IMG/VR virus record: IMGVR_UViG_3300031972_002168
Span: 1-49,855 of that record
Reading direction: 5' to 3' (one strand)
Length of the DNA stretch: 49,855 nt
From: a virus
The notes below the pieces were generated by a model. The model was not told the DNA's origin, made no database searches, and saw nothing but the letters and a program-made list of their open reading frames with translations. Below, in pieces: positions 6,815 to 16,036 of the stretch. The stretch's first letter is position 1, and the number at the start of each line of letters is the position of its first letter. A program made the translations under genes and the position numbers.

Positions 6815-9027
6815 TGTACGAGCAAAGTTTAGTTAAAATAATAGAACCTATTAAACGCACGACTATTAGTCGGCTTAACAAATCTAAAAAATGGAAATAT
6901 GGATATGATAAAGAACATGATGTCGTGGTTATCTCAAAAACTGGGCAAATCGGTGAAGTGGTTGAAATACAAAATTTGCGTATCGCGCTGCCAAAACAGC
7001 CAGTGCGAGTGCACATACATGAGTTAAATAAGTGGGTAAGATTTAAACAACCAAAAGATTTAGAACGTTTAAAAAATATATTTGACTGGAGATCGTATCC
7101 TGAAGAGCAAAAAGAACAGTGGTATGATTATATAGACGAAGAGTTCAAAAGAAGAGACGAAGGTTTTTGGTTTACTAACAACGGTAAGCCAACTTATATA
7201 ACAGGTACACACTACATGTATCTACAATGGAGTAAAATAGATGTAGGTGCACCAGACTTTAGAGAAGCAAACAGATTGTTTTATATATTCTGGGAAGCTT
7301 GTAAAGCAGATAAAAGATGTTATGGTATGTCTTACCTTAAAAACCGTCGTTCTGGCTTTTCTTTTATGTCAAGCGCTGAAACAGTTAATTTAGCTACATT
7401 AGCGAGTGATAGTAGATATGGTATCTTATCTAAAACAGGTGCTGACGCGAAAAAAATGTTTACTGATAAAGTTGTACCTATTAGTATAAACTACCCGTTT
7501 TTCTTTAAACCTATTCAAGATGGTATGGATAGACCAAAGTCTGAGCTTGCGTATAGAGTACCTGCTAGTAAGTTTACAAGAAAAAAGATTACAGCTAACG
7601 AAAAGCTAGAAGATATACAAGGATTAGATACAACAATTGACTGGAAGAACACAGGTGACAATAGCTATGATGGTGAAAAACTGGCATTACTAGTACATGA
7701 TGAAAGTGGTAAATGGGAAAGACCTGATAATATATTAAACAATTGGCGTGTTACAAAAACATGTTTACGATTAGGTAGTAGAATTATAGGTAAGTGTATG
7801 ATGGGTTCAACATCAAACGCTTTAGACAAAGGAGGTGATAACTTTAAAAAATTATACAATGCATCAGATGTCACTAAGCGAAATAGAAATGGTCAGACAA
7901 AGTCTGGTTTATACTCTTTGTTCATCCCAATGGAATGGAACTACGAAGGATTTATTGATGAGTACGGAGTTCCAGTATTCACTACTCCTGACGCAGATGT
8001 GTTTGCCCCAGACGGTGAACTAATAGATGTAGGTGTAGTAGATCATTGGCAAAACGAAGCTGAAGGTTTAAAAGGAGACCAAGATGCTTTAAATGAATTT
8101 TACCGTCAGTTTCCTAGAACCGAAGAACATGCGTTTAGAGATGAGACTAAAAATAGTATATTTAATTTAGTTAAAATATACGAGCAAATAGATTATAACG
8201 AGGAAATGTCTAGAACACTAGGTATTACAACTGGTAATTTTCAATGGGTTAATGGCGTTAAAGATTCTCAAGTTATATTTTATCCAGACCCAAAGGGTAG
8301 ATTTAAAGTTAGCTGGGTTCCACCTCAGCAGCTACAAAATAGAGTGGTACTTAAAAACGGTGTAAAATATCCTGGTAATGAACACATGGGAGCATTTGGT
8401 TGTGACTCTTATGATATATCAGGAACTGTAGATGGAGAAGGTTCTAAAGGAGCATTACACGGCTTAACCAAGTTTAGTATGGAGGACGCTCCTGCGAATA
8501 GCTTTTTTTTAGAATACTTATCAAGACCACCTACAGCTGAAATATTCTTTGAAGATGTATTGATGGCGTTAGTATTTTACGGCATGCCAATACTAGCAGA
8601 GAACAATAAACCACGTCTTTTATACTATTTAAGACGTAGAGGTTACAGAGGGTTTAGCATGAATCGACCTGATAAAGTTTGGAATAAGTTATCTGTAGCT
8701 GAAAAAGAAGTAGGTGGCATACCTAACTCTTCTGAAGATATAAAACAAGCACATGCTGCCGCGATTGAAATGTATATACAAGATCACGTAGGCATGAAAC
8801 AAGATGGAACGTTTGGAGATTTATACTTCAATGCTCTATTAAACGATTGGAGTAAGTTTGATATAAACAAAAGAACAAAGTTTGATGCTTCAATAAGTTC
8901 TGGGTTGGCAATTATGGCTAACAATAGACATTTGTATGCGCCAAACGTAAAGGTTGAAAGGCCTAAATTAAACATAAATATTTCTAAGTATAGTAATACT
9001 GGAACTAATTCACAAATAATAAAATAA
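6814..9027 (+). CDS. terL: Terminase large subunit
   Basis: 737 residues, typical of TerL proteins in crAss-like and related podoviruses. It is the motor that pumps DNA into the prohead and cuts the concatemer. The ATPase part (about 100-350) contains a Walker-A-position segment LKNRRSGFSFMSSAE, in which the usual GKT/S is replaced, and a Walker B candidate LALLVHDESGKW. The RNase H-like nuclease part (about 440-640) includes HMGAFGCDSYDISGTVDGEG with a likely metal-binding Asp. The C-terminal end is polar and Asn-rich. It lies between the TerS candidate (TAATG overlap) and the portal gene, the canonical order. Family assignment rests on motifs, length and position; the missing P-loop lysine is unusual. 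Confidence 0.85.
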   Translation: MYEQSLVKIIEPIKRTTISRLNKSKKWKYGYDKEHDVVVISKTGQIGEVVEIQNLRIALPKQPVRVHIHELNKWVRFKQPKDLERLKNIFDWRSYPEEQKEQWYDYIDEEFKRRDEGFWFTNNGKPTYITGTHYMYLQWSKIDVGAPDFREANRLFYIFWEACKADKRCYGMSYLKNRRSGFSFMSSAETVNLATLASDSRYGILSKTGADAKKMFTDKVVPISINYPFFFKPIQDGMDRPKSELAYRVPASKFTRKKITANEKLEDIQGLDTTIDWKNTGDNSYDGEKLALLVHDESGKWERPDNILNNWRVTKTCLRLGSRIIGKCMMGSTSNALDKGGDNFKKLYNASDVTKRNRNGQTKSGLYSLFIPMEWNYEGFIDEYGVPVFTTPDADVFAPDGELIDVGVVDHWQNEAEGLKGDQDALNEFYRQFPRTEEHAFRDETKNSIFNLVKIYEQIDYNEEMSRTLGITTGNFQWVNGVKDSQVIFYPDPKGRFKVSWVPPQQLQNRVVLKNGVKYPGNEHMGAFGCDSYDISGTVDGEGSKGALHGLTKFSMEDAPANSFFLEYLSRPPTAEIFFEDVLMALVFYGMPILAENNKPRLLYYLRRRGYRGFSMNRPDKVWNKLSVAEKEVGGIPNSSEDIKQAHAAAIEMYIQDHVGMKQDGTFGDLYFNALLNDWSKFDINKRTKFDASISSGLAIMANNRHLYAPNVKVERPKLNINISKYSNTGTNSQIIK

Positions 9028-9031
9028 ACAT

Positions 9032-11449
9032 ATGGCATATTCTAGCAAAAGCTATTTTCCAAGCCAAACGGTTAGTGACGCTGAAAAGTTAAGCTATGAC
9101 TATGGTTTAAAAGTAGGTAAAGCAATAAAGCAAGAGTGGTTTAACGAAGATAGAAGTAATAATAGATATAGAAATAACTATAATGATTTTCATAATTTAA
9201 GATTATACGCTAGAGGTGAGCAATCTATACAAAAATATAAGGACGAGTTATCTATAAACGGTGATTTGTCCTATTTAAATTTAGACTGGAAACCAGTGCC
9301 AATTATTTCTAAGTTTGTAGATATAGTTGTTAATGGTATAGCTGAAAGAACTTATGATATAAAAGCATACTCTCAAGATGCCAACGGCATGAAAGAAAGA
9401 ACTGATTATATGGAGGCTATAATGAGTGATATGGAATTTAAAGAGTTTGATCAATTTGCAGTTGAAAACTTTGGAGTAAATACTAGAAAAAGCGAAGAAA
9501 AAAACTTGCCAGAAACAACAGAAGAGCTACAACTACACATGCAGCTTACATATAAACAAGCTGTTGAGATTGCGGAAGAACAAGCGTTAAATGTTTTGAT
9601 GGAAGGTAATAATTACGAGTTAATAAAGAAAAGATTTTATTATGATCTTACAGTTCTTGGTATTGGTGCTGTAAAAACTTCTTTTAATACATCTGAAGGC
9701 GTTGTTATAGACTATGTAGATCCAGCTGACTTGGTTTATTCTTATACTGATTCTCCTTATTTTGATGATATATACTATGTTGGCGAAGTTAAAAGTATTC
9801 CAGTAAACGAATTAGCTAAAGAGTTTCCACATTTATCTGAAAGTGATCTTGAAGATATAATGAAAAACAAAGATTACTATAGAGATAATTATAATTCAAG
9901 ATACTCTTCAGACAGAGAAGATAATAATACTATTCAGGTTTTATACTTTAACTATAAAACATATATGAATGAAGTTTACAAAGTAAAAGAAACTGGTACT
10001 GGTGCTGATAAAATTATACCTAAAGATGATCAGTTTAATCCGCCTGCAGATATGGAAGGGGGTTTTAGTAGAATGTTAAGATCTATAGAAACTCTTTACG
10101 ATGGAGCTATGATTCTTGGTACAGATAAATTACTAAAATGGGAGATGTCAAAAAACATGATGCGTCCTAAAAGTGATTATACTAAAGTAAAAATGAATTA
10201 CGCTATAGTTGCACCTAGGATGTATGATGGTAGAATTGATTCATTAGTAAAACGTATAACTGGTTTTGCTGATATGATTCAATTAACTCATTTAAAGCTA
10301 CAGCAAGTAATGGCTAGGATGGTTCCTGATGGTGTTTATTTAGACGCTGATGGATTAGCAGAAGTTGATTTAGGTAATGGAACTAATTATAATCCACAAG
10401 AAGCTTTAAATATGTTTTTCCAAACTGGATCCGTGATAGGAAGAAGTTTCACGTCAGAAGGTGATATGAATCCAGGTAAAGTACCTATTCAAGAAATTAC
10501 ATCTGGTAGTGGTGGTAATAAAATGCAAGCACTTATAGCTAATTATAATTACTATTTACAAATGATAAGAGATGTAACCGGGCTTAACGAAGCAAGAGAT
10601 GGTAGCATGCCAGATAAAAATGCTTTAGTAGGTGTGCAAAAATTAGCTGCAGCAAATAGCAACACGGCAACTAGACACATATTACAAGCTGGTTTATTTT
10701 TAACAGCTGAAACAGCGGAGTGTTTATCACTTAGAATATCTGATATTATAGAGTATTCACCAACTAAAGATGCTTTTATACAAGCTATAGGTGTTCATAA
10801 TATGGCTACATTAGAAGAAATATCTAAGTTACATCTTTATGATTTTGGTATATTTATAGCATTACAACCAGACGAAGAAGAAAAAGCTATATTGGAAAAT
10901 AATATTCAAATGGCGTTGCAACAAAAAAGTATAGAGTTAGAAGATGCTATTGATCTTAGAGAAATAAAAAATATAAAACTAGCTAATCAACTTCTTAAAA
11001 TAAGAAGAACTAAAAAGCAAGAAAAAGATAGACAGTTGCAGCTAGAAAATATACAAGCTCAATCTCAATCAAATACTCAGGCTGCACAAGCTTCTGCTCA
11101 AATTGAAATGCAAAAAAACCAAGCTTTAACTCAAAGCGAGCTTCAGTTAGAACAAATGAAAGCACAAATTCAAGCTCAAAAAATGCAACAAGAAGTTATG
11201 CACAAAAAAGAGTTAATGGAGTTAGAGTTTCAATATAGTATGCAATTGAAAGGTATTGAGGTTGAAGGTATGAAAAGTAGAGAAAAACAAAAAGAAGATA
11301 GAAAAGACGAAAGAACAAAAATACAAGCTACACAACAATCAGAAATGATTGATCAAAGAAAAAGTGGTAAACCACCTAAAAACTTTGAGTCCGCAGGTAA
11401 TGATATACTAGGTGGAGGATTTGATTTAGGTAGTTTTGACCCTAAGTAG
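9032..11449 (+). CDS. Portal protein
   Basis: 805 residues; dodecameric portals form the DNA channel at the head-tail vertex. Evidence: size, position between TerL and the scaffold/capsid genes, and typical content. The N-terminal and clip region carries YLNLDWKPVPIISKFVDIVVNG; the stem and wing include DYVDPADLVYSYTDSPYFDD; the crown region has DVTGLNEARDGSMPDKNALVG, a portal-like element followed by long helices. Residues about 640-770 form a long Gln/Glu-rich coiled coil (QLQLENIQAQSQSNTQAA and MQQEVMHKKELMELEFQ), a tail seen on crAss-like portals. The C-terminus is Gly-rich. It starts 4 bases after terL. Confidence 0.85.
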   Translation: MAYSSKSYFPSQTVSDAEKLSYDYGLKVGKAIKQEWFNEDRSNNRYRNNYNDFHNLRLYARGEQSIQKYKDELSINGDLSYLNLDWKPVPIISKFVDIVVNGIAERTYDIKAYSQDANGMKERTDYMEAIMSDMEFKEFDQFAVENFGVNTRKSEEKNLPETTEELQLHMQLTYKQAVEIAEEQALNVLMEGNNYELIKKRFYYDLTVLGIGAVKTSFNTSEGVVIDYVDPADLVYSYTDSPYFDDIYYVGEVKSIPVNELAKEFPHLSESDLEDIMKNKDYYRDNYNSRYSSDREDNNTIQVLYFNYKTYMNEVYKVKETGTGADKIIPKDDQFNPPADMEGGFSRMLRSIETLYDGAMILGTDKLLKWEMSKNMMRPKSDYTKVKMNYAIVAPRMYDGRIDSLVKRITGFADMIQLTHLKLQQVMARMVPDGVYLDADGLAEVDLGNGTNYNPQEALNMFFQTGSVIGRSFTSEGDMNPGKVPIQEITSGSGGNKMQALIANYNYYLQMIRDVTGLNEARDGSMPDKNALVGVQKLAAANSNTATRHILQAGLFLTAETAECLSLRISDIIEYSPTKDAFIQAIGVHNMATLEEISKLHLYDFGIFIALQPDEEEKAILENNIQMALQQKSIELEDAIDLREIKNIKLANQLLKIRRTKKQEKDRQLQLENIQAQSQSNTQAAQASAQIEMQKNQALTQSELQLEQMKAQIQAQKMQQEVMHKKELMELEFQYSMQLKGIEVEGMKSREKQKEDRKDERTKIQATQQSEMIDQRKSGKPPKNFESAGNDILGGGFDLGSFDPK

Positions 11450-11478
11450 GGATTTATTAATTATTATTATATTATATT

Positions 11479-12690
11479 ATGGAAGAAAAATTAGAAGAAG
11501 TAGTTGAACAGGCTACACAAGAAAACCAACAAGATCCAGGTGATGAAAACGTGGTAAAAGTTGATGAAAGTAAATTTGAATCTGCAAATGACGATAGTGT
11601 TATAAAGGTAGATTTAAATAAACCACCAAAACCAGAAGAAAAAAATGAAACTAAAAAAGATAACGCTGACGACAGCGGAGTGGTTACAGAGTCTGAAAAT
11701 GCCGAGCCCACACAAGAACAAGAAAAAGTACAGCCGGAAGCAGAAGCACAAGAAACTCCAGTACTAGAAGAAATAACTGAAGAAGCTACTGAAGAAGAAG
11801 TTACAGAAGTAGAAGAACAAGTTGAAGAAGCTATTGCTGAAGCAGAAGCTACTGGAAAACCAATACCAGAAAATATTCAAAAGTTAATGGACTTTATGGA
11901 AGAAACTGGTGGTGACATAAATGATTACGTTAAGCTTAATCAAGATTATTCAAAATTAGATGATCAAAATCTACTATATGAATATTACAGGCAAACAAAA
12001 CCTCATTTAAACAATGAAGAAATTAACTTCCTTATGGAAGACTCGTTCTCTTATGACGAAGAAGTTGACGAAGAAAGAGATGTACGAAGAAAAAAATTAG
12101 CGTTAAAAGAGCAAGTTGCCAACGCTAGAGCCCATCTGGACGGGCAAAAGTCCAAATACTATGAAGATATCAAAGCTGGAAGCAAGCTTACAAGTGAGCA
12201 ACAAAAAGCTGTAGATTTCTTTAATAGATATAACAAAGAGTCAGAAGCAACTCAAAAAACAGTTAAAAAGAACTCTGATATTTTTACACAAAAAACTAAT
12301 CAAGTTTTTAACGACAAGTTCAAAGGTTTTGAATATAACGTCGGTGATAAAAAATACAGGTTTAATGTAAACAATGCTGAAGAGATTAAAAATACTCAAA
12401 GCGATATAAGTAATTTTACTAAAAAGTTTTTAGATAAAAATTCTACTTTAATAGACGCTAAAGGCTATCATAAATCTTTATATACAGCAATGAATGCAGA
12501 CGCTGTTGCAAAACACTTTTACGAACAAGGAAAAGCAGATGCTATGAAAAATAGTATTGCTAAATCTAAAAACGTAGATATGAATCCAAGACAAAGTCAT
12601 GGTAAAATAGAAGCGGGTGGTACGAAGTTTAAAGTGTTAGGTGATAATGCTGCTGATTTTAAGTTTAAAATTAAAAATAAAAATAAATAA
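11479..12690 (+). CDS. Scaffold-like capsid assembly protein (putative)
   Basis: 403 residues. The first 130 are extremely acidic and low in complexity (runs such as EEITEEATEEEVTEVEEQVE), then a helical middle (QKLMDFMEETGGDINDY, EINFLMEDSFSYDEEVDEE, long Lys/Glu helices) and a basic tail ending KFKIKNKNK. Acidic, helical proteins with a basic C-terminus encoded directly before the capsid gene are the usual form of internal scaffolds, whose basic end contacts capsid protein. No protease is visible. It is preceded by the TATTATATTATATT leader also used before 14282. Confidence 0.65.
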   Translation: MEEKLEEVVEQATQENQQDPGDENVVKVDESKFESANDDSVIKVDLNKPPKPEEKNETKKDNADDSGVVTESENAEPTQEQEKVQPEAEAQETPVLEEITEEATEEEVTEVEEQVEEAIAEAEATGKPIPENIQKLMDFMEETGGDINDYVKLNQDYSKLDDQNLLYEYYRQTKPHLNNEEINFLMEDSFSYDEEVDEERDVRRKKLALKEQVANARAHLDGQKSKYYEDIKAGSKLTSEQQKAVDFFNRYNKESEATQKTVKKNSDIFTQKTNQVFNDKFKGFEYNVGDKKYRFNVNNAEEIKNTQSDISNFTKKFLDKNSTLIDAKGYHKSLYTAMNADAVAKHFYEQGKADAMKNSIAKSKNVDMNPRQSHGKIEAGGTKFKVLGDNAADFKFKIKNKNK

Positions 12691-12708
12691 CAATTTAAAA
12701 AATAAATT

Positions 12709-14208
12709 ATGGCAATTACAGGTGTTCCTTCGGGAACTATTGCTCCAGCTCCGGCACAACAAACTCTAGCTTCGAATTATATCGATTTTACGAGTACAAC
12801 TACTGCTGGTTGGGCGCAACAATATTTACCAGATCTTATGGAAAAAGAAGCTGAGATTTTTGGAAACAGAACAATTTCAGGATTTCTTTCACAAGTAGGA
12901 GCTGAAGAGGCTATGACAGCTGATCAAGTTGTATGGTCTGAACAAGGAAGGTTACATTTATCATATACTGCTACAGTAGATGCTGATGGTGATACAAATG
13001 GTACATTATTAATTACTGCTGATATCGACGGTGATACTACAGTAGGTTCTACAACAAGTAGAACTCATGCTATTAGAGTTAATGATACAGTATTAATAGC
13101 ACAATCTGGTGTTGTAGTTAAAGCACTAGTTGTTGAAACCCCAGATTCAAACTTGGTTTCAGTTGAACCTTATGCTACAGCTGCTTTATCAACTTTATCT
13201 GATGGTGCTGCTACTGTACTAGTTATTGGCTCTGAGTATGGTAAAGGTCAATCTTATTCTGATGTTACTGGTACTCACAGTTCTGATAGAAGAGAAGCTA
13301 TTGAGCCAACTTTTAAGCATTTTGACAATAAGCCAATTATAATGAAAGACTACTACGAAGTTTCAGGTTCTGATGCTTCTCAAGTAGGTTGGGTTGAAGT
13401 TTCTGGAGAAGAAGGTCAATCTGGTTATATGTGGTATTTAAAAGCTGAAGGCGATACAAGAGCACGTTTTACTGATTACTTAGAGATGAGTATGATTGAA
13501 GCTGAAAAAACAGCTGCTAACTCTGCTATTGGTTTTGCTAATAAACAAATTAGAGGTGGTGCTGATGCTGGCGCTGATGGTGCTGGTACTGAAGGTTTAT
13601 TTGCTGCTATTGAAGCTAGAGGTAATTTAACTTCTGGTGTTACTGGTGTTAACGCTGCTACTGATTTAGCTGAGTTTGATGCTATTTTAGCAGAATTTGA
13701 TAAAAACGGTGCTATTGAAGAAAACATGATGTTTGTAAATAGAGCTACTAGTTTAGCTATTGACGATATGTTAGCTTCAATGAATTCTTATGGGGCTGGT
13801 GGTACTTCTTACGGAGTATTTGACAACTCAGAAGATATGGCATTAAACTTAGGTTTCTCTGGTTTCAGACGTGGATCTTACGATTTTTACAAGTCTGACT
13901 TTAGATACTTAAATGACAAAGCTACAAGAGGTGGTATTAATGATAGAGCAGGTAGCGCAGCTATCCGTGGTGTTATTATTCCAGCTGGTACTTCTTCAGT
14001 TTATGACCAATCGCTAGGAAAAAACCTTAAACGTCCTTTCTTACATGTTAGATATAGAGCTTCACAAACTGATGACCGAAGAATGAAAACTTGGGTTACT
14101 GGTTCTGTTGGTGCTGCTACGTCTGCGCTTGATGCAATGCAAGTACACTATTTATCTGAAAGATGTTTAATTGTACAAGGTGCTAACAATTTCATGTTAA
14201 TGAACTAA
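12709..14208 (+). CDS. Major capsid protein
   Basis: 499 residues, expected to adopt the HK97 fold and form the icosahedral head. Supporting features are position (portal - scaffold - this gene), length typical of crAss-like capsid proteins, no membrane or signal sequence, and an E-loop-like Gly/Asp-rich region (VDADGDTNGTLLITADIDGD) after an N-terminal helix YLPDLMEKEAEIFGN. The middle has helices (FTDYLEMSMIEAEKTAANSA) that fit the spine helix, and the C-terminal half contains RRGSYDFYKSDFRYLNDK and LKRPFLHVRYRASQTDDRRM typical of P/A-domain strands. It is followed by a hairpin terminator, as is common for highly expressed capsid genes. The fold is inferred, not demonstrated. Confidence 0.8.
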   Translation: MAITGVPSGTIAPAPAQQTLASNYIDFTSTTTAGWAQQYLPDLMEKEAEIFGNRTISGFLSQVGAEEAMTADQVVWSEQGRLHLSYTATVDADGDTNGTLLITADIDGDTTVGSTTSRTHAIRVNDTVLIAQSGVVVKALVVETPDSNLVSVEPYATAALSTLSDGAATVLVIGSEYGKGQSYSDVTGTHSSDRREAIEPTFKHFDNKPIIMKDYYEVSGSDASQVGWVEVSGEEGQSGYMWYLKAEGDTRARFTDYLEMSMIEAEKTAANSAIGFANKQIRGGADAGADGAGTEGLFAAIEARGNLTSGVTGVNAATDLAEFDAILAEFDKNGAIEENMMFVNRATSLAIDDMLASMNSYGAGGTSYGVFDNSEDMALNLGFSGFRRGSYDFYKSDFRYLNDKATRGGINDRAGSAAIRGVIIPAGTSSVYDQSLGKNLKRPFLHVRYRASQTDDRRMKTWVTGSVGAATSALDAMQVHYLSERCLIVQGANNFMLMN

Positions 14209-14226
14209 GCACAATTATTTTAAAGA

Positions 14227-14257
14227 GTCGGGGCTTAGGCCTCGACCCTTTATTTTT
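14227..14257 (+). terminator. Intrinsic terminator after the capsid gene
   Basis: GTCGGGGC (14227-14234) pairs with GCCTCGAC (14239-14246) around a TTAG loop; the stem is 8 bp with one G-T wobble and is followed by CCCTTTATTTTTATT. This GC-rich hairpin in a very AT-rich setting lies in the 73-base gap after the capsid gene and is a convincing Rho-independent terminator or attenuator. Confidence 0.8.
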
Positions 14258-14281
14258 ATTAATTTTATTATATATTATATT

Positions 14282-15133
14282 ATGGCAAAAAAAACAAAAA
14301 ACACAGAAGTGGAACCAACTCCACAGGTTGTAGAACAACCAAAAGTTGAAACATCGGTGATGGAAACTCCAAAACCAAAAAGAGTTGAAAAGAAAAATCC
14401 AATACTAAGTGACGGTTGGGAATTAAAAGATAGAATATACAGATTAAAAGGTAGTAAAAAACCTATATCAAGATCTATTAGATCCGCTAATATACATTGG
14501 TTTGATCAAGAAAAAGGTTACGAAAGAGAACTTAAATATTGTCAAAACCAAAAAACAGTTTTTGTTGACGAAATGAAAGGCGATCAAAGATTAGAGCATA
14601 TTATCTTTAGAAATGGCATGTTAATTGTTGAAAAAGAAAAAACAGTTTTACAAAAATTACTTTCATTATATCACCCTGATAAAGAGAAAATATTTTATGA
14701 AGAAAAACCAGTTGCTGTAGCAACAAATGAAATAGCTTGGTTAGAAATGGAAATAGAAGCGTTAAATGCTGCTAGAAATATTGACATTGATATGGCTGAG
14801 GCTATCATGCGTACAGAGATTGGTTCTAAAGTATCAGAGATGAGCTCTAAAGAACTTAAAAGAGATTTATTATTATATGCTAAAAGAAATCCTGAGTTAT
14901 TCTTAGAGTTAGTAAACGATGATAATGTTCAACTTAGAAACTTTGGTATTAAAGCAACTGAAATGGGTATATTAAAATTATCTTCTGATCAAAGAACTTT
15001 TTCATGGGGTTCTAACGATAGAAAGTTAATGAATGTTCCATTTGATGAACATCCTTACTCAGCTTTAGCCGCTTGGTTTAAAACTGATGAAGGTATGGAG
15101 ATTTACTCCAATATAGAAAAAAGATTAAATTAA
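14282..15133 (+). CDS. Conserved head-region protein of unknown function
   Basis: 283 residues, no signal peptide or membrane segment. The first 35 residues are Lys/Pro/Glu-rich and probably disordered; the rest mixes a small beta region (WELKDRIYRLKGSKKPI, LEHIIFRNGMLIVEKEKTVL) and a helical C-terminal half (DMAEAIMRTEIGSKVSEMS, RDLLLYAKRNPELFLELVND). It lies directly after the capsid gene and its terminator, where phages of this layout keep head-completion or minor head proteins. I recognise no named family. The start is the ATG following a TATATTATATT leader identical in style to that of the scaffold gene. Confidence 0.6.
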   Translation: MAKKTKNTEVEPTPQVVEQPKVETSVMETPKPKRVEKKNPILSDGWELKDRIYRLKGSKKPISRSIRSANIHWFDQEKGYERELKYCQNQKTVFVDEMKGDQRLEHIIFRNGMLIVEKEKTVLQKLLSLYHPDKEKIFYEEKPVAVATNEIAWLEMEIEALNAARNIDIDMAEAIMRTEIGSKVSEMSSKELKRDLLLYAKRNPELFLELVNDDNVQLRNFGIKATEMGILKLSSDQRTFSWGSNDRKLMNVPFDEHPYSALAAWFKTDEGMEIYSNIEKRLN

Positions 15134-15140
15134 TCTAACT

Positions 15141-15177
15141 GTAGATGCAGTCGCTCTACGGGGCGATTGCAAACTAC
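15141..15177 (+). promoter_or_regulatory. Intergenic hairpin before the small Cys protein
   Basis: GTAG (15141-15144) pairs with CTAC (15174-15177) and GCAGTCGC (15147-15154) with GCGATTGC (15163-15170, one G-T wobble), leaving the 8-base loop TCTACGGG. It is not followed by a T-run, so it looks more like an RNA processing or stability element, or a control structure just upstream of the ATG at 15190, than a terminator. An in-frame ATG at 15145 lies inside the stem. Confidence 0.4.
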
Positions 15178-15189
15178 AAATTATATTAT

Positions 15190-15354
15190 ATGGAAAATAA
15201 AAAATCTAAAGGATTAGGAGACACGATAGCAAAAATTACAAAAGCAACTGGAATAAAAAAAGTTGTAGATAAAGTTGCTAAAGCAACAGGTAAAGATTGT
15301 GGTTGTGATAAAAGACAGGATACTTTAAATAGATTATTTCCTTATAATAATTAA
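15190..15354 (+). CDS. Small basic protein with CGC motif
   Basis: 54 residues from ATG 15190 (MENKKSKGLGDTIAKITKAT); an ATG at 15145 in the same frame is rejected because it sits in a hairpin and adds an atypical N-terminus. Two near-repeats IAKITKATGIKK and VDKVAKATGKDC precede the ending DCGCDKRQDTLNRLFPY. The ending pattern CGCDKRxDxLNxLFPY is one I associate with small proteins in marine phage structural blocks; its function is not known to me. The cysteines could bind a metal. It lies between the post-capsid protein and the 222-residue head-tail protein. Confidence 0.6.
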   Translation: MENKKSKGLGDTIAKITKATGIKKVVDKVAKATGKDCGCDKRQDTLNRLFPYNN

Positions 15355-15363
15355 AAAGAAATT

Positions 15364-16032
15364 ATGGTAAATATAGATACAGTATATCAAAAAGTTTTAG
15401 TTTTTGCTAACAAAGAGCAAAGAGGCTATGTTACACCGCAAGAATTTAACTTATTTGCCGATCAAGCTCAGATGGAAATATTTGAGCAATATTTTTATGA
15501 TTTAAATCAATACATGAGGATTCACGGTAGCGACCAAGAGTATAGTGATATAATTCATAATATAAATGAAAAAATAGCAATTTTTGAAAGCACAAGTTCA
15601 ATTGGCAATGGAGCCATAGCCGCTACAGATTTATATAGACTAGGAACTGTAATATCTAACGGTATAGAAGTAGAAGAAGTTCAACAGAACGAAATATTGT
15701 ATATGAACAATTCGGCTCTTTTGCGACCAAGCGCATCTAGACCTGTTTACATTAGAACTGGAGAAACAAGTATACTAACATATCCAGCTGGTATTTTTGT
15801 TTCTTGCACTTATGTTAGAAAACCAGCAAGGCCTAACTGGAGTTATGTAGTTGTAAACGGAAATGCAATGCACGATCCAGCAAATAAAACAGATTTTGAA
15901 TTGCACGCATCAGAAGAAAACGAACTAATATATAAAATATTAAAGTTTGCTGGTATAGCTATGAAAAGAACTGATATTGTAAAATCTGGCGAAGGTATGG
16001 AAATTATGCAAATTCAACAAGAAAAACAATAA
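15364..16032 (+). CDS. Head-tail connector-like structural protein (putative)
   Basis: 222 residues. N-terminal helices (VNIDTVYQKVLVFANKEQRG, PQEFNLFADQAQMEIFEQYF) lead to a central region with strands (YRLGTVISNGIEVEEV, PVYIRTGETSILTYPAG, IFVSCTYVRKPARPNWSYVV) and a C-terminal helical segment (SEENELIYKILKFAGIAMKR). Helical N-terminus with a small beta domain placed between the capsid and the tubular protein fits a head-completion or adaptor protein that attaches to the portal. The run from 15364 to 17612 has only 3-4 base gaps, so it is one unit. Assigned from position and shape only. Confidence 0.6.
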   Translation: MVNIDTVYQKVLVFANKEQRGYVTPQEFNLFADQAQMEIFEQYFYDLNQYMRIHGSDQEYSDIIHNINEKIAIFESTSSIGNGAIAATDLYRLGTVISNGIEVEEVQQNEILYMNNSALLRPSASRPVYIRTGETSILTYPAGIFVSCTYVRKPARPNWSYVVVNGNAMHDPANKTDFELHASEENELIYKILKFAGIAMKRTDIVKSGEGMEIMQIQQEKQ

Positions 16033-16036
16033 ATAA

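Noticed and set aside
15145-15189. N-terminal extension of the small CGC protein from ATG 15145
   Set aside because: The extension lies within a hairpin and reads unlike the basic protein that follows; ATG 15190 has the usual A/T-rich leader.
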